64,000 nucleotides of DNA from Dasyornis broadbenti (taxonomy: Eukaryota > Chordata > Aves > Passeriformes > Dasyornithidae): the NCBI GenBank assembly GCA_013397935.1, contig VZRN01003459.1, forward strand, positions 759,054 to 823,053. The letters are read 5' to 3'. The position numbers and the translations under genes were made by a program. Position 1 is the stretch's first letter, and each line of letters begins with the position of its first letter. This document shows positions 36,555-50,144 of this stretch, piece by piece. The notes beneath the pieces are model-generated. The model searched no databases and had not been told where the DNA came from. It worked only from the letters and a program-made list of their open reading frames with translations.

Positions 36555-38990
36555 GTTGTTTCATAATACCTCTACAGTGAAAGCAAAAAGGACTTACTAT
36601 CACTACATTTCTACATTTTACATGAAGCTAAGCACTTCGTTTTAAAAGTTGCATGTATGTGAAATGAAGTACTCTACTACTTATTACAGCACTGAAAACA
36701 CTTAGCTGTTTCTTATTTATAAATCATGTTCTAAGAAATTATTTTCATTTTCAGCATCTTGTCTTCCACTATGAAATTAATTTTTACCCACATACACTAT
36801 TTCTCAGCCATTCAATTTTAACCATTTTTTATTTTTATTTTAGTGATCCAATAGAAATTGACCTAGATTTTTATATGGTGCACCCTCTGGAACTGCTAGT
36901 GAAAAACATGTCCATTTGAACTACGTATTTATTGATCAATATATTGATTAGAAAGTGTATCATCTTTTTCAGCAATTGCTTTGGAGCCTCAGCTTTCAGT
37001 GACTCATTGTACTGATACAATACATCTCAAAATAAGGGGTAAGGTTGTTGTCTAGAAAATCCAACAACTGTAAGCCTTCAAACAGGTGAATTGGTCAAAG
37101 GATCTGCTAAAGGATTTCTTGTAGAAAGTTACTTAAATAATAAAGCTGCATGAAATTGAATGCAGAAGCTTTTTTTTTTGAGGGGATAGGTTAACTGAAC
37201 CTATCTGGCTTTTTCTAGCCAGGAAAGAGGGTGTAAAATTTTCTGGGGTTTGGGTTCTCCTATGAATTTTCCAGAATTTCCTTGTCTGATCAGGTCAGTG
37301 AAGAATGAGTCTTCTTGCAGAGTTCCGGCCACAGTTCAGAAGAGCAGGGACGCCTATACTGTTGGAACACACTGAAGTGTGTCCCAGTTGGCTCTGGATG
37401 GGGTGGCAGAGAGAGCCAATGTAAATGATTCTGTGCATGGGTAAAGGGATTACAAGGAAAAAAGCACCATCACAGCCTGCTCTTTGAGCTGAGTGCTTCT
37501 TACCGCATCGACTGTATACAATATCAAGCATGCCAATTGCACCCTTGGCTCTAAGGCAGAAACTTCTGGTTATGTTTCCACAAGGTAGAAGTCTTAAAAT
37601 GCTTTCAGATTAGATTCCCATTCCTTGTTTCTAAACCCTGGCTGAATTCTTGAACCCTCAAGTTGAGAGATATGTATGCTTGGTATGGTTTCAGTTTTAT
37701 TTTATATTTAATCAGTTTCATCATTTCACGCTTAGAATTTACACTGCTGAATTAAAATGGGTCAGAAATCTGTGGATTTGCCCCTCAGTTTTTAGCAGAC
37801 AGCCATATGTGGGTCTCTCAGGAGGGACAGACTTTAAACAGAATCACACACAAAGCCTGTGAAAAAAGGCCACAGGAACCTACAGGAAACCAAGAGCAAT
37901 TCAGTGAATTATCAAGTCTCTCCTTGTATGACAGATGCTTCACTTCATTTATCATCTTTCTGGTCCTGTGCTGGACTTCATAGTGTTCATCTCTCTTGTT
38001 CTGGGAAGACCAGCGTTGAAAAGAGCACTCTAAGTACAGATTCATTAGTTCTCAGTAGAAAGGAAGAATTAGGATAGAAAGGATATTAGGACAATTATGT
38101 TTGGGAGGAAGGGGAAATTTACAGAGAGGTTAAGCTGAGTGCAAAAACACGTCAGAAAAAGAGATAAAGGAGTAATGGAGCAGTTCTAAGACAAGAAGTA
38201 CAAAATTTCACAAAGTAAAGGTATGAAAAAGCAAGGAAAAGAAAGGACAAACTTAAGAGAGAAATTTCAGCTGGAAATATTTTGTGATTTCTTCTATAAA
38301 AATTGATTGAAAACATTACAATGGAAGCATGCTTCCTCATATGTACAAGAATGTATATAGGTTACAAAAACTTCCATAACTCCAGCTAATGAGTTGAGTC
38401 ACATGGTCAAAAAATGCTGAAGTTATGGTTCTCAGAGTAACAGTAATTACATTTTCTCACTTTTATTTATGATATAGTCTAAATTTCACAGCATATTAAC
38501 CATACAAAGAACAAATCATGCATGCATGTGAATGTCTTTGGGGAAGAGGTGCAATTTAGGGAGTCTTAGATCTTAGTTTTAAACTCCACCTGGCTTTTGA
38601 AGACAGATCTAAGACAGTTGCTGTGTATAGCATATAATTAATTATAGCATTGGCTTATCTCTGAAAAGAAAAATAGTATTCTAAGCAATTATGGGACTAG
38701 AATAAATGTAAGAAACCACATTGCTTTTGAGTATAATCTCAGAAAATAAGAAAAAAATGGAGTACCTATGTGGGAATGAGGGTCCCCATTACTTTGCAGA
38801 AACAGGTACAATAATAAACGTAATGAGCATTTGAGACAAGCAGATCTTCAAAATGTCTTAGCTTTACTGATACATTTCTGAAATAAAGCCTGTTCCAAGA
38901 AGACACTGACAAACTGGAAGTTTATATGATACCAGTTTTGGCTCTGTAAAACTGATTTATAATTCCTGTGCCCTTATAAACTGAGTACCC
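36555..38990. other. Unique AT-rich DNA, no gene seen
   Basis: No recognisable gene or interspersed repeat. Confidence 0.6.
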
Positions 38991-39041
38991 TGTATATATA
39001 TATACACTGTATATTTAAACACACACACCGTATATTTAAAC
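38991..39041. repeat. TA/CA simple repeat
   Basis: A short TA run (CTGTATATATATATACAC) followed by two imperfect copies of a CA/GTATATTTAAACA unit. Confidence 0.8.
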
Positions 39042-39068
39042 AAAGCATAAGTGATTTTAATCTCTAAA

Positions 39069-39121
39069 CTTCTCCCCCCTCCCCCTTCCTGTTTTCTCCT
39101 TCCTCCTTCTTCTTTCCCTCT
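39069..39121. repeat. 53-nt polypyrimidine tract
   Basis: C and T only, apart from one G at 39,091; it includes runs of six and five C. The minus strand is correspondingly G- and A-rich. A mirror-like polypyrimidine tract can form triplex DNA. No function is visible. Confidence 0.85.
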
Positions 39122-41991
39122 ACCACCCACTCCAAAAAAATAGAATTTGGGGAGGAGGTGAATGTTCAGCCCCATTTGAAAATCATGAGATGTATATTCC
39201 CCAATAAAATTCTGTTCTCCAAATTAGCATAGTTGACAGGATTACCACAGCATAATTCTTTTTAGTTCATAACTCCTTAAGGTTTCTGTAAATAGATTGA
39301 AATTATGGTGCTGAGAGAGGTCATAATAATAATATTTTCTAGTTTAATAATCTCCCTTTCCTTTTCTTTCAGTTGGCTGAAATTCACATTGCTGTTAACC
39401 ACTTTTTAATAAATTCCAAGTTTTGAACACTGTACATTTCTGTACAGTTTGCAGCTGGAAATAAACAGACTCACAATGGCTGAAGATAGTTCAACAATTT
39501 TTAGTGTTTTTATGAGAATAATGAAGTGAGATTTTCTGGAAAAAATATCTTTATGCACTACTTTTTTTCCAGAAACATTTTCTTGTTTGGAAAATAATAC
39601 TCTCTCTGTACAAAGTAAGATTTGCTGAAGATTGTCTGATTTTTTTTTTCTTTTAAAAACCCCCACCATATTTAAAACCTTTCATTTTCCCTACTCCCAT
39701 TTCTTCACTATTGATTATAGGGACAGATCATTTGGCATCATAAATTATACTGGAAGCTATTCAGTGAGTGCAGACCCTGGTCTGTGTTCAATAGCTTGCT
39801 TTTACTTGTCTTCTGCATTGACTCTTTCAAAAGACAGCCACTTCTATATGCTATCGTTATTTTTATTCTTATGTTTTGCTTATCTCTCCTTCCCTGATCA
39901 GGTAACGGATCCTTTAGCCTACAAATTCCCTTTTAACCTTCTTGAAAAAAGATTCCAGAGTTCTTTTTCTGTGGCTGCAAAATACGTGTGAATTGCTTTC
40001 CTTTGTGGCTACTGAGATATTGGAGGTACAGCTGAGAACTATAAAAAATAAAATTTGTGTGGAATTCTCTAACAATGTCTAACAAAGAAATTTATGTGGA
40101 TTCATTTGCATATTTCTCTCTTGCATCTGTGCTTGTGCTTTTCTGACTCATTAATTCTATGAGTGTAGAAGAGACACAGCTTTTATTTAATAGCAAAATA
40201 GGTACAAAGACACGGAGGCATTTAAGATGTATAAGATGTTATCTTCATGGACACCAAACTAGGAAACAAAGTACCCCCAGACTCTAGATTTTTACAAATT
40301 GGGAAGAACTTGAGGGAATAACCAAGGGAATTTCCAAAACTAACGCTGATTCTCACTCTATTTGATAAACTTGAGTTTGATTCTTTATGCCCAGAGATTA
40401 AGATCTCAGGAACCCAGCTGAATTATTTGTAATTTTCTGCTCTGGAAGGAAGATCTTGAAAATATTTTTTTTCTCACTCTCCCTGCGTCATCTAACAGAA
40501 AGGCTAGGGTATAGTGTAGAATGACATTTTTCATAGTATCTGTTTTATTCTAGGTTCTTGAATTTTCTATTAACACTAGCAAAAAGACTCCTGAGTTTTA
40601 CGTAAATTATTCCTGGTATACTGATAAAAAAACCTTGGTGAAAACACATCTTGTTGAAGGCCAGTAAATAGCTTTGGACTGGGACTAGAATCTAAATACC
40701 CAAGTCTATTAATCTCAGGGTTTGTGAACCCTTGCCTGTGATGATAAATGTTACATTAAGAAAAACCAAAGATACTGGAATAACTGTGAAAGTACATTTC
40801 TTTTCCTAAGGGATTATTCTTGTAGTTCCTCCTGAACATCTTCCATCTTTAGACTTCTCATCAGAAAGGGAGGTTTACAGAAGTGATTAGATTTGGGATA
40901 TGTTCTGGTGGTGAAGCTTTTGGGACTATTCTTCAGAGGTTATTTTAAGTGCATTTTGTCAGCAAACTTTTCATTGGAATGTAAACCCCATCCCTGGGAA
41001 TTGTATGGTGGTATTCATGAATGCCGTTGTTGAACCATCACAGCAAGACCAGCTCTGCTTTCGTGGGGACTGTTGTGACTGCTTCCATCCTGGTAGAGAG
41101 AGCAGGGTTCAAGAGCCACTTGTGTAAGTGCTGCCTGATTCCAGTCAAAGTCCTGCTTGTTGGGCAGCTGCATCAGCCTGCAGCATACGTCAGATAACTA
41201 GCACCCCTGATAATTGTGAGAGCATGCTCAGAGCTGACTTGAGATCTCTGACATGTCGTCAAATTGTGTTGTAAAGTATTTCTAGCTGTTCCCCTTAGCC
41301 ATGAGACAAGACTGATTCAGAAGTTATGCGCAGGTGTGTTTGACTTGGTACGGGTTTAGCAGCTTAGAACTCATTTCTTCCTTCTTTTACTGAGCTTTTT
41401 ACTTACAGCACTTGTTGCAATTGCAGATGATGAGAAACTTGCAGTACTGCCAACATCAAATTAAGAAACTCCAGATGGTAGGCTCCCTTGACTTCCCCAA
41501 AAACCATATGATAAGGGTATCTTGAGGCTTTGAAACCGTTTTTGGTGTCTTTGAAGAGTTGAAGTATAGTTGTCATATATTTTCAGCTTCTTTCTTCAGT
41601 TACAAAGGTTAGAGGCTCACTTTTATATATACTCGATTCTGGTAGCTGCAGACTTTGAAAAAAATGAAAGATTTGATATTACAAATTATAGGAACTGGTG
41701 ATCTGCACTTAGGTTTATTCTCTGTTTGGTATTTTTTCATAAAATGTTGCTGCTGTATGACTGGGATATGAAAAGTTTCAAATAAAACTTCTTGAATAGC
41801 TGAGAATCAAAAATAAACTAGCAGTCAGTCCAAAATGGAGAAATTGTACATGTACATACACATACCACACTTTCTCCACATATGCTGATCCTTTGGATCT
41901 ATTCATTTAGATAGGCAGCTTTGTTTATAGTCACTTCTGTCCTCAAAATTATGAGTTATGTTAGGTTTAACTGGCTCTGGTGAAATTAAAG
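39122..41991. other. Unique AT-rich DNA, no gene seen
   Basis: About 2.9 kb with no recognisable gene. The slightly GC-richer part around 40,990-41,350 shows no repeat or exon I can name. The 119-codon frame at 39,632-39,991 has no known motif. Confidence 0.6.
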
Positions 41992-42066
41992 AAATATATA
42001 TATACACATATATATAGTATATATAGTATAGTAATATATATACTATAGTAATATATATAGTATAAT
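41992..42066. repeat. TA-rich simple repeat, self-complementary
   Basis: A TATA/GTATA array of about 75 bp containing several short palindromes such as TATAGTAATATATATACTATA. Confidence 0.9.
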
Positions 42067-43817
42067 AAAATTGCCAGACTGAGAAAATCCAGTACTGAGC
42101 AGGAAAACTAAGTCGTTCTGTCAGTGGAAGTGCATTTTGAAACTCAGTGCTTACCATTAAACACAGTGCGCAAATTAAGCTCACTGGGTCTTTTTCTAAA
42201 ATGCTGGCTTTCCCACAGGGGTCCAGGAATTGCATCTTCCTGTTTGAATGGCTTCAAGTATGTCTGTTTTCCTCCACTTTCACCACGCTCTGAACTCTTG
42301 ATACAGCTTAAATGTGCTTTGCTTGAAAAAATTCCCCTGTTATGGATCTTTTTACTTGTGTGGATTCACTTAGTCTACAACATGAACAATGATAGTGATG
42401 ATACAGAAATTTATTCTGGATTCATCTAAAAATTTTATTTGGATAAAGGAAGAAAAACAATTAAGCATCAGTTATTTTAAGAATAACTGCAGAGTGCTAA
42501 CTTTGTAAGCTCTGCTCTCTTATTAATTGCACAATGTCTTTTAGCACAGAAAAAGGTATTGAGGTGGGTATCTTACGTTCTGCAGACCACATTTTTTTCA
42601 AAGAAGCACTTGAAACGTAAGAAGCTCTCCTGAAATTTATGCAAACCTTTCAATTCCTCTAAACTGTTCTCACAGCATTGGTATTGCAGGGAGCTGCTTG
42701 CTAGGTTGTTTTTGTATTTTCTTTTCCATTTAAGGTGGCAACTCAGTCTTTTACACAGCATTTGCTCACATCTGCTTGTGATTCTAGAGTAGAATAAAAG
42801 TAAGCTATGAAAGCTTGCCAGAATTCTAAGATGCTGTGTTCTCAATAGTTTTCAGCACAAATATTTTTCCTAAATTCTCCCTTTCCTTCATAACATTCTG
42901 GCTATGCCTTTATGGTCTGTTGTTTTGCTGCTATAGATACTACAGTATGGTAAAAAACGGGATGATTTGAGCTACTTTGGTGACTGTGAGAGCTCCTTCT
43001 TCATCTGTTTCTTCTCTCATATACTGTATTCCTCTAAAGAAAACACTGCTCTGAGATATTATTAAGCATGATGAGATGTCAGAAAGCCAAGCTGCTGGTC
43101 TCATAAAGCCATGATGAATATTTTCTGTGTATAGAATTATGCTTCATACCTTGATCAAGAAATTTTAAATTAGTAAATAATTGGAATAAGCAAAATGACG
43201 GACAACAGCTTTCATTTTATATCTTCTGTTCCTGGTTCTTACTCTACTGTAGGACTATAGATGTTACATTAATATAAGCGTCTATCAAATCCTTTGTCAG
43301 CAAATGCAATGAAAGAGACTCACATGTGCAGGCTGTGTCTGGTGTAAGACTGAGATGACTCATTTTTCTTTAAACTAGAAGACTCTTACTTCTCAGTAAA
43401 GGTGCAAGAGCTTTTTCTGCAAAACAAAAAAGACTCGAAGCACTCTCTTTTTTAACCCTTCTCTTCCTCCTAACATTCTTAGCTCTTCAGTTTACAAAAT
43501 GTGAGCCTATTAGTCTGTTGGAGTCAGTCTTCATTGATACGAATGGATCAGTAAAAGGGAACTGTCAAGATTTCTATAATTCCCCAAAACCTCAGCTGAT
43601 GTCAGCTTGGCTGGGACTTGCTAGTTTTGAAATTATTTTTATTGTGGGTGCTGCATAAATGGACCAGTGATCAAATCTATCCTCTACAGGTATGAAAGCA
43701 CTGATGTGATAGAGGAAGGGAATCCTGAATATTGTTATTTTAGAACTTGGGAAAAGTTCTGATTTCAGCTTCTTTTGGAAACAGTTGAAGGTCATAGATA
43801 TGATTTTAATGAGAAGT
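42067..43817. other. Unique AT-rich DNA, no gene seen
   Basis: No recognisable gene or interspersed repeat. Confidence 0.6.
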
Positions 43818-44287
43818 TGTCCTGGTTTTGGCCAGGACAGAGTTAGTTTTTCACAGTTGCTGTGAGGGGTGGAGCCATGAGCCATGTGGGTGTGTCTGGC
43901 TTGTTATTCTATACCATCCACATAACCACCCAGGGCAGGAGTGAATGACTCTTGATTTTGGGAACAGGGGTGTGGCTGTGGATGGTAGAGTAGAGAACCC
44001 ATGGACCACTGTGCATTGTTGAGCTGCTCTTGGGTCAGGCTTGGTGGGTATTTTTGTATGTGAATCACTGTCTCTTTGTACGCTGTTATTAATATTGATG
44101 CTGTTACGGTTCATTGCTTTATCTCATTGCTGTTTCCAGTAAATTGTTCCTTATCTCAACCCTTGATCTTTGCCTTTTGTCTCTCTCACAGGAGGGGAGG
44201 GTGGTAGGTAGGGGAGTAGGGAGCAGTTTGTGGTTTTCTTTTAAGTGGGAGTACTTAATTGGGGAATACCATTCCTAAACCATGATA
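43818..44287 (+). mobile_element. ERVL-like LTR, divergent subfamily
   Basis: It starts TGTCCTGGTTTTGGCCAGGA and continues CAGAGTTAGTTTTTCAC, the family start. The middle differs from the other copies, with GGTGGAGCCATGAGCC and CCATGGACCACTGTGC and no obvious TATA box. The downstream half is again typical, with TTTATCTCATTGCTG, AGTAAATTGTTCCTTATCTC and AACCC. It ends in ATTCCTAAACCATGATA. Length is about 470 bp. No convincing target duplication was found and the 3' boundary is uncertain by several bases. Retroviral genes are absent on both sides. Confidence 0.8.
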
Positions 44288-45968
44288 AAACCATAGTTGA
44301 GTACCATTTCAAAACTGTCATCATAAGAGGGTTTTTTTACTAATTAACTACAGAAGTTTCACAATTCTCCTAGTAGATAACACAGAAGCAGGTGAGATAG
44401 AGAGCTGGTAGCATTTATGTGGCAACAGAAATGAGGAGATGGAAGGGGAAAAAAATTTTTAAATTTACCTCTGAAAACTGAATTTTCCCTACAGCAGAGG
44501 CTAGTCCACATTTTTCCTCTCCATTAAATATATGAAACATACATTAAACATCTTTGGTATTTTTTATAGACCTCTGAATCTATAACGTCTGATCTTTAGA
44601 ATAAGAATTGTAGTATTTGCTATTTCCTTGAAGCTTTACCTTTACTGGCATGAAAGTCTTCATTTTCAGTTTTGTGTGTTAGACTACTTTTTTCTTAGAG
44701 TCAATGCAAGAAATTTGAAATGGTAATTTTAAAAAAGGGTAAATAAACCTCCTACCCTGTCTAAATTTCAATCTATTTGGTTTTTTGTTTTTCAGTTTTT
44801 TTGAGAAATCATACAACTGAAAATTTGCAAAAGACACAGAAGAAGGAAAGACAATGAAAACAAAAAAAAGATGAGTTGCTAAGCTGCTGCTGCTGTTCTG
44901 CAGGTTTTCATCAGCTTACGTTCAATCCTGATTACCTCAGCATCTAGGTATGAACCCCACCAGGCTGAGCTCTGAATAAGATAGGTGTGTTTATGCATAC
45001 CCTGTGCCTGACAATGGAACTAATACTCATGACCTTATTTATGATTTCTTGTGATAGGTGAGGTTGTTATGGAGCTAAGGAGCTATCAGACTTCCTAATT
45101 AACAGCTTTCTAATTGATTTAACTCTAAAATAGAAAATCTCCATCTAAAGCCAAAAGTTGTTTGAAATAAACCAAAGTATACATGCTCATATCAGTATTG
45201 CATTTTCGGTCATATAAGCCACAGCACCTTCTTTCCAGTTCTAATTACTGTTTCAGGAACCAGCCAGGGAATATGTTACTGGATGGATTTGATTATGCAT
45301 TCCTTAAGGTTAACCACAAACACCATGTTTTCCTAACTGCATGATCTACAAGGTCTCTGTAATCAAGCAAACAGAGTATTTACAATACTCCAAGAAGATT
45401 CCATGGAGACCAGAGAAACCCTCTGTGATTTTGTTTTCCAGGCAAGATGTGAGTTCCCATTTCTTTGTTGATTTCAATAATATTTCTGTACACACAGGGA
45501 CAATTGTACCTGCCCTTTAGCTAATGCTTTCCTGCAATGGCTGTGGATGTAAACAAATAAATGAAGTCTTTGAATGGTTCTTGGCATCATTACATTTAAA
45601 AAAGGATGCCTATTACAACCTGTGTCAGTGTAAGTGGTGCTCCGTCAGTACGCTTTACCAGTCCGAGTGGATAATTACTGAAACCCTTGGAAGACACATG
45701 CAAATCCATTTGGAATTTGCCATCCCTACTGCCTTGTGCTTATATACTTGTTCTCCAGGGATGCTCTCTGGGGTTTTGGTTTCAGGATATATTCTCTTCA
45801 GGATGGAGTTCCAGCCATAGTGTTCGTTAAAATAGATGTACAAGTTTGAGGATAAAGATACCTATATGGCTGTTGGTTCTGGCATATCACTGAGTGTTAA
45901 AACTGTTTTTAAAACGCTCTGCCATGTTAAGCAAACCCCCTCTCCTGAACTCCAGTGATGCACTGGAA

Positions 45969-46004
45969 GTACAGTGATGTACTGATGTACAGTGAAGTAC
46001 TGAT
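45969..46004. repeat. 18-bp tandem duplication
   Basis: GTACAGTGATGTACTGAT followed by GTACAGTGAAGTACTGAT, one mismatch. Each unit is also nearly self-complementary (GTAC...GTAC). Confidence 0.9.
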
Positions 46005-46379
46005 GCTTATTCTACCTGTCAGTATGCTTTAACTAAATGACAGCTTAAGGGAGTACTGCTAGTAATTCAAGGAAAATTCCAACATTATTGCTGCAGTCTA
46101 GATTCTGTCTTTCACTGTCCCATACGTTTGCCATTCCTCTTTCTATGGTGTTGGGTTCCAACTTTCTCTTCACTGTATTAGTTCTGGGCAGATTTTAACT
46201 TTCAATATTAGGGGAGCTGCTTGTGAAGAAAATCACCATTCCTCATGCTAAACAGGAGCAAAATCTGGACTTTTGAAATCTGAAATTGCCTCTGTGATTT
46301 CATTTCTCTATAGTAAGCCTCACAAAACCTATGGAGCTGAAAAAATTTAACTTTCCAGAATTAATGATACCATGGTCAG

Positions 46380-46416
46380 TTTTCAGCAAGATGGTTTTCA
46401 GCAAGATGGTTTTCAG
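46380..46416. repeat. 15-bp tandem repeat, about 2.5 copies
   Basis: TTTTCAGCAAGATGG occurs at 46,380-46,394 and 46,395-46,409, followed by a partial third unit TTTTCAG. Confidence 0.92.
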
Positions 46417-47893
46417 AAGCACTGTATTTAGAAAGGTTAATTCCATTTCTATATATAATTACACAAAATATTTCAGAAGTGATCTTTTAAAAAAATGGAT
46501 GCAGCCATTTCCTTGGAAATCTATGTCAGTGTCTGAGATGGTTACCCAAAACATAAGAAATATGTTCTTTAGCATGATGGAAAATAAATTTATTCCTTCT
46601 GAGGAACACAGATGGTGTATGTGTTCTGAGATAAAGCATGTCATACTGCCTCTTCTGTAATTTTGTTCTTGTGGTTTGTTCATGAGTAAACTGTTCTATA
46701 ATTCCTACTTTGTTCTTCACTCCTTGTACTATGAAAAACTTGCGCATGTAAGTAACCTGCTTCTCCAAGACACTGCGTTTTAGATATAGAAGTGTAAGTG
46801 TCAGGCTTGATGTCTCATTTTATCTTCCACACTTGAGAAGGAAGGCCTGGGACTTCAGCTCTTTAAAAATAACTATGAATTAATTTGATGTGCCTAGTTT
46901 AGAAACTTGTTGAAATCTGCTGCTTACACTGATGCTGGGGCAGGAAGAGCAGCTAGGAGTCCCATATGTGCACACTTGGATTTGTTGCTTGTAGCAGTTG
47001 GCTGCTTGACTGACATCCACATGGACAAAGCAATACTGAAAGGTGCTCTTGCTCTGGTCTTTTATCCTTGCTAGTTTGCATGTGGAATACCACGTCTAGA
47101 GTGTTAGTCAAAATTTAAAAGATGTATAGACGTTTTTATGTACAGAAAAGGCTACCAAAACTTCTTATTGTCTAAGAGCAGAACAAGCTGTATATAGATC
47201 CTTCTACTTTAATCTAATTTAATCGGAGCATAGATAAGAATGATCCTGTCAATTAAGACATTTTTCTGCAGTTTGCAAGAGCTGGGTTCCATTCTTATGG
47301 TACTGCAAACTTCCTTGGTGAACTTGGACACGTATCTTAGACTGTACAGTTATAATGTCCCCATTCATAAATTAGCAAGAGCACACTTTAGCAAGTCCCT
47401 AACCTATACTAGATTGTAAGGAATATGAGACAGAAAACCTCAGATCTATGGTGTTGGGCACCATATTGATTTCTAATCTACTTAGAATCCACTCAGGTAG
47501 CTTAGATATCTCAAATTTTCAGACTTATGTAACGGACAATTTTGGGATTGGGGAATGAATAAAAAACTTATGAATGGGTACTATAATGATAGCTATGACC
47601 ACCTTGTGAGAAAAAGTTATCTGGATGATGACAAGAAAACTGTCTATGAAAGTATCACCAAAAACTTTTCCTTAATGTTGTCTTAAATGTATGTAGAAAC
47701 AGAAGCTGAGTTTTCCTCACCTTCTCTCTGTTTGACAGAGTTTGTTAATGAATGCTTGAGTTCACCCAAATTAGTTTTACCCAAGCATAACAGAGTAGAA
47801 AAATACAGTACCCATTTAGTTTGTTTATTCACTAAGAGTTGAAGTGTTCTTTTTCAATAACTCTGGTGCCTCTAGTGTGTAATTTAAAAAAAA

Positions 47894-47914
47894 NNNNNNN
47901 NNNNNNNNNNNNNN
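47894..47914. other. Assembly gap (21 N)
   Basis: Twenty-one N directly after a run of eight A. Confidence 0.98.
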
Positions 47915-50001
47915 AATTCAGAAGGGGAATTACTCTAATAGATTAATGTCTTCTGAGTTCTGCTGGGAAAACTGTCTTATTTGGATGAATTATGATCCAG
48001 GAAAAAAAATATGCTTTTTGCATGTGCAATGAGTTCATAACAAAAGAACTAACTCTTGATAATAAAGGCCATTCAGTGCATATACCCAACTTAGTGTCAC
48101 TTTCTAGCAACAAGTCTCCAAATCATGCAATTTTTAAAGCTCTACAATCAATGTAGTGATTATTCTAGAAACACAGTTTGTTATATCCTTATGTTCATTC
48201 TTGAAACATTAATGTCCTTATAACATGCATCTATTTGATGAAATCCTATAAAGTTTCTCAAATAGTTGGGGAAATAGCATTTTGACTGTACTTAGGAATT
48301 TAAAGGAGAAATACTGTTGGAATCAGGGGGAAAACAAACTGTAAGCATGAGTAGATTCACAAGGTAGAAGAAACAGATTTTATCAATGAGACTGTAAAGG
48401 ATGAAGTGAAAAGTTTGTTGGAACAAATGAAACTGCAGTATGTTTAGCACTATTTTCCATTTTGTAAATGTTCACTGTATGTGCTTGAATCTTCTGGAAA
48501 ACTCTGGAAGGGATTTTAGCTGAGAATTTGTATGATGAAAAAAACTAGAAAAGGAAAGAAGAAAAAGAATAAGAGCCATCTGAAAGACTAGTCAGAGAAT
48601 ACTTATGTTTTAATCTACTGTGATAAATTATCCCTTAGCAGCCCTTTTCTTATCTTCCATAGGGAAATTAATACACATTTCATTCAGGAGAGTGCCAACA
48701 TTTTGTCATATGCTCAAGAGCATAAAGAAGGGCATTGATAATAGTAACGGCAGAAAGCTTTCAGGCAGAGAAAACTACTTATTCAACAATGTCCAATGCA
48801 GCCTGCAAGAACATTCAGTCGTGAACACTACACAGGAATGAGGAAGCAAGAAACTGACACCTCTCCCAAAACTCAGTATGGCATGAGTTAAGTATGATTT
48901 ACTTAATAATTTGAATGATTTTTGTGGAAATATTCTTGATCCAAGGTTGAATAAAAAGGAAAAGCCAGTCCCATGGCTTATGACCTGTCTTGCTCTTGTT
49001 TCTCCCCATGTATACACAGTTCCAGTAGACTTCTGGGCTCCATCCTGGATTCTGTGATAACTCCTTGTGCAAGTATCAGGGGTAGAGGGATTTGAAATTC
49101 CTCTAGGATAGTAAAAGGAGAGGTAACTGGTGGAAATGAGCAGGAGCCACAGCTCTGGAAGGAAGCTCTCTCTAAATATCCCAGGAGCAGGACTGAGGTA
49201 GCCTACTGCGAGCTAAGTGTGGAGTGGGCAAAAGTAGCACCTGTGTGGCTGAAAGAAAGACTTTGATCCAAGCTGGAGGGCAGTGTGGGAGGGCTACCAA
49301 TAGAATGCAAGATGGCCCTTGAACTAGGAGCTTTATGACGTGGTTAAATGGAGCAGAGAAAAAGACTGGGGCAGAACAGTCTTTAATGTGATAAGAAACT
49401 GTCACAGATGAAGCTGTGATGTGGAAAGCTCATGGCTAACATATACCAGCTGGAACCAGATTTTATCCTTCCAAGTGATGCACCACACATACGCAGAAAA
49501 CTGGAGGCTGCTGGATTCATGGTTTTCTTAAAAGTGTTGCTATTTGTGGCACTTGAAAAAAGATAAAATTGTTGTTATTCAACACAGACACTCAGTACTT
49601 CTCAAAACTTCTACAGGCTTATTAAGTAGAAGTGGTTACCCGCTGCAGTGAATAGGCAGTATAATGTTTGTAACAGCAGACTCTGAGGGGGAAAGATATA
49701 CCCAGTAGTTTTATAGTGGTGTGTGAAAAATAATGTGTTGTAAAGCAAACCACTAAAAAGAACTAGAGTTTTTGAAAGAGTTTGTGTCTACAGAGTAAAA
49801 AGCACTATCTGAGAACTCTCACCATTAACTCAGGAGCCGCATTTGTGTTCACAGTCTTGTATTCATCATTGACTGATCTACATTGTCAGAGATTTGTACA
49901 TTTGTGAAACAAGTGCTTGTACTTAACTAATGACAACTTTCATGTTTCTGCTGTTAACATGCTTTGCAAACGGTTACTTCTTGCATTTTTTTGTTTGTCA
50001 T
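47915..50001. other. Unique DNA, no gene seen
   Basis: No recognisable gene. The somewhat GC-richer interval 49,000-49,440 shows no repeat family or exon I can name. Confidence 0.6.
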
Positions 50002-50144
50002 TTCAGTGATGGTTTTATATATATATATATATACCTTCATGACAGTATATTTAACAAATATAATAATATATATATAATAATATGTATATTCAGTGATGTT
50101 TTTATATATATATATATCTTCATGACAGTATATTTAACAAACAA
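50002..50144. repeat. Tandem duplication of an ~85-bp unit
   Basis: TTCAGTGATG-TTTT, a TA array, then TTCATGACAGTATATTTAACAAA occurs twice, starting at 50,002 and 50,089. The second TA array is about four bases shorter. An AT-rich linker of about 30 bp follows the first copy only. The duplication keeps frame with a 98-codon open frame (49,930-50,226), which is therefore a repeat product and not a gene. Confidence 0.9.

Larger units (their letters stand above)
44288..47893. other. Unique AT-rich DNA with small tandem repeats
   Basis: No gene recognised. Two small tandem duplications are listed separately (45,969 and 46,380). Open frames near 45.5 and 46.3 kb (98-109 codons) have no known motif. 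The second owes part of its length to the in-frame 15-bp repeat. Confidence 0.6.

Noticed and set aside
36276..36645. Open frames with poly-Lys and unknown residues
   Set aside because: They run through a poly-A tract and an N gap.
41903..42235. 110-codon minus-strand frame with Tyr/Ile-rich middle
   Set aside because: The middle is a TA-rich simple repeat.
46331..46660. 109-codon frame with an internal peptide repeat
   Set aside because: The repeat is a 15-bp tandem DNA duplication; no known domain, and a frame is open on the other strand as well.
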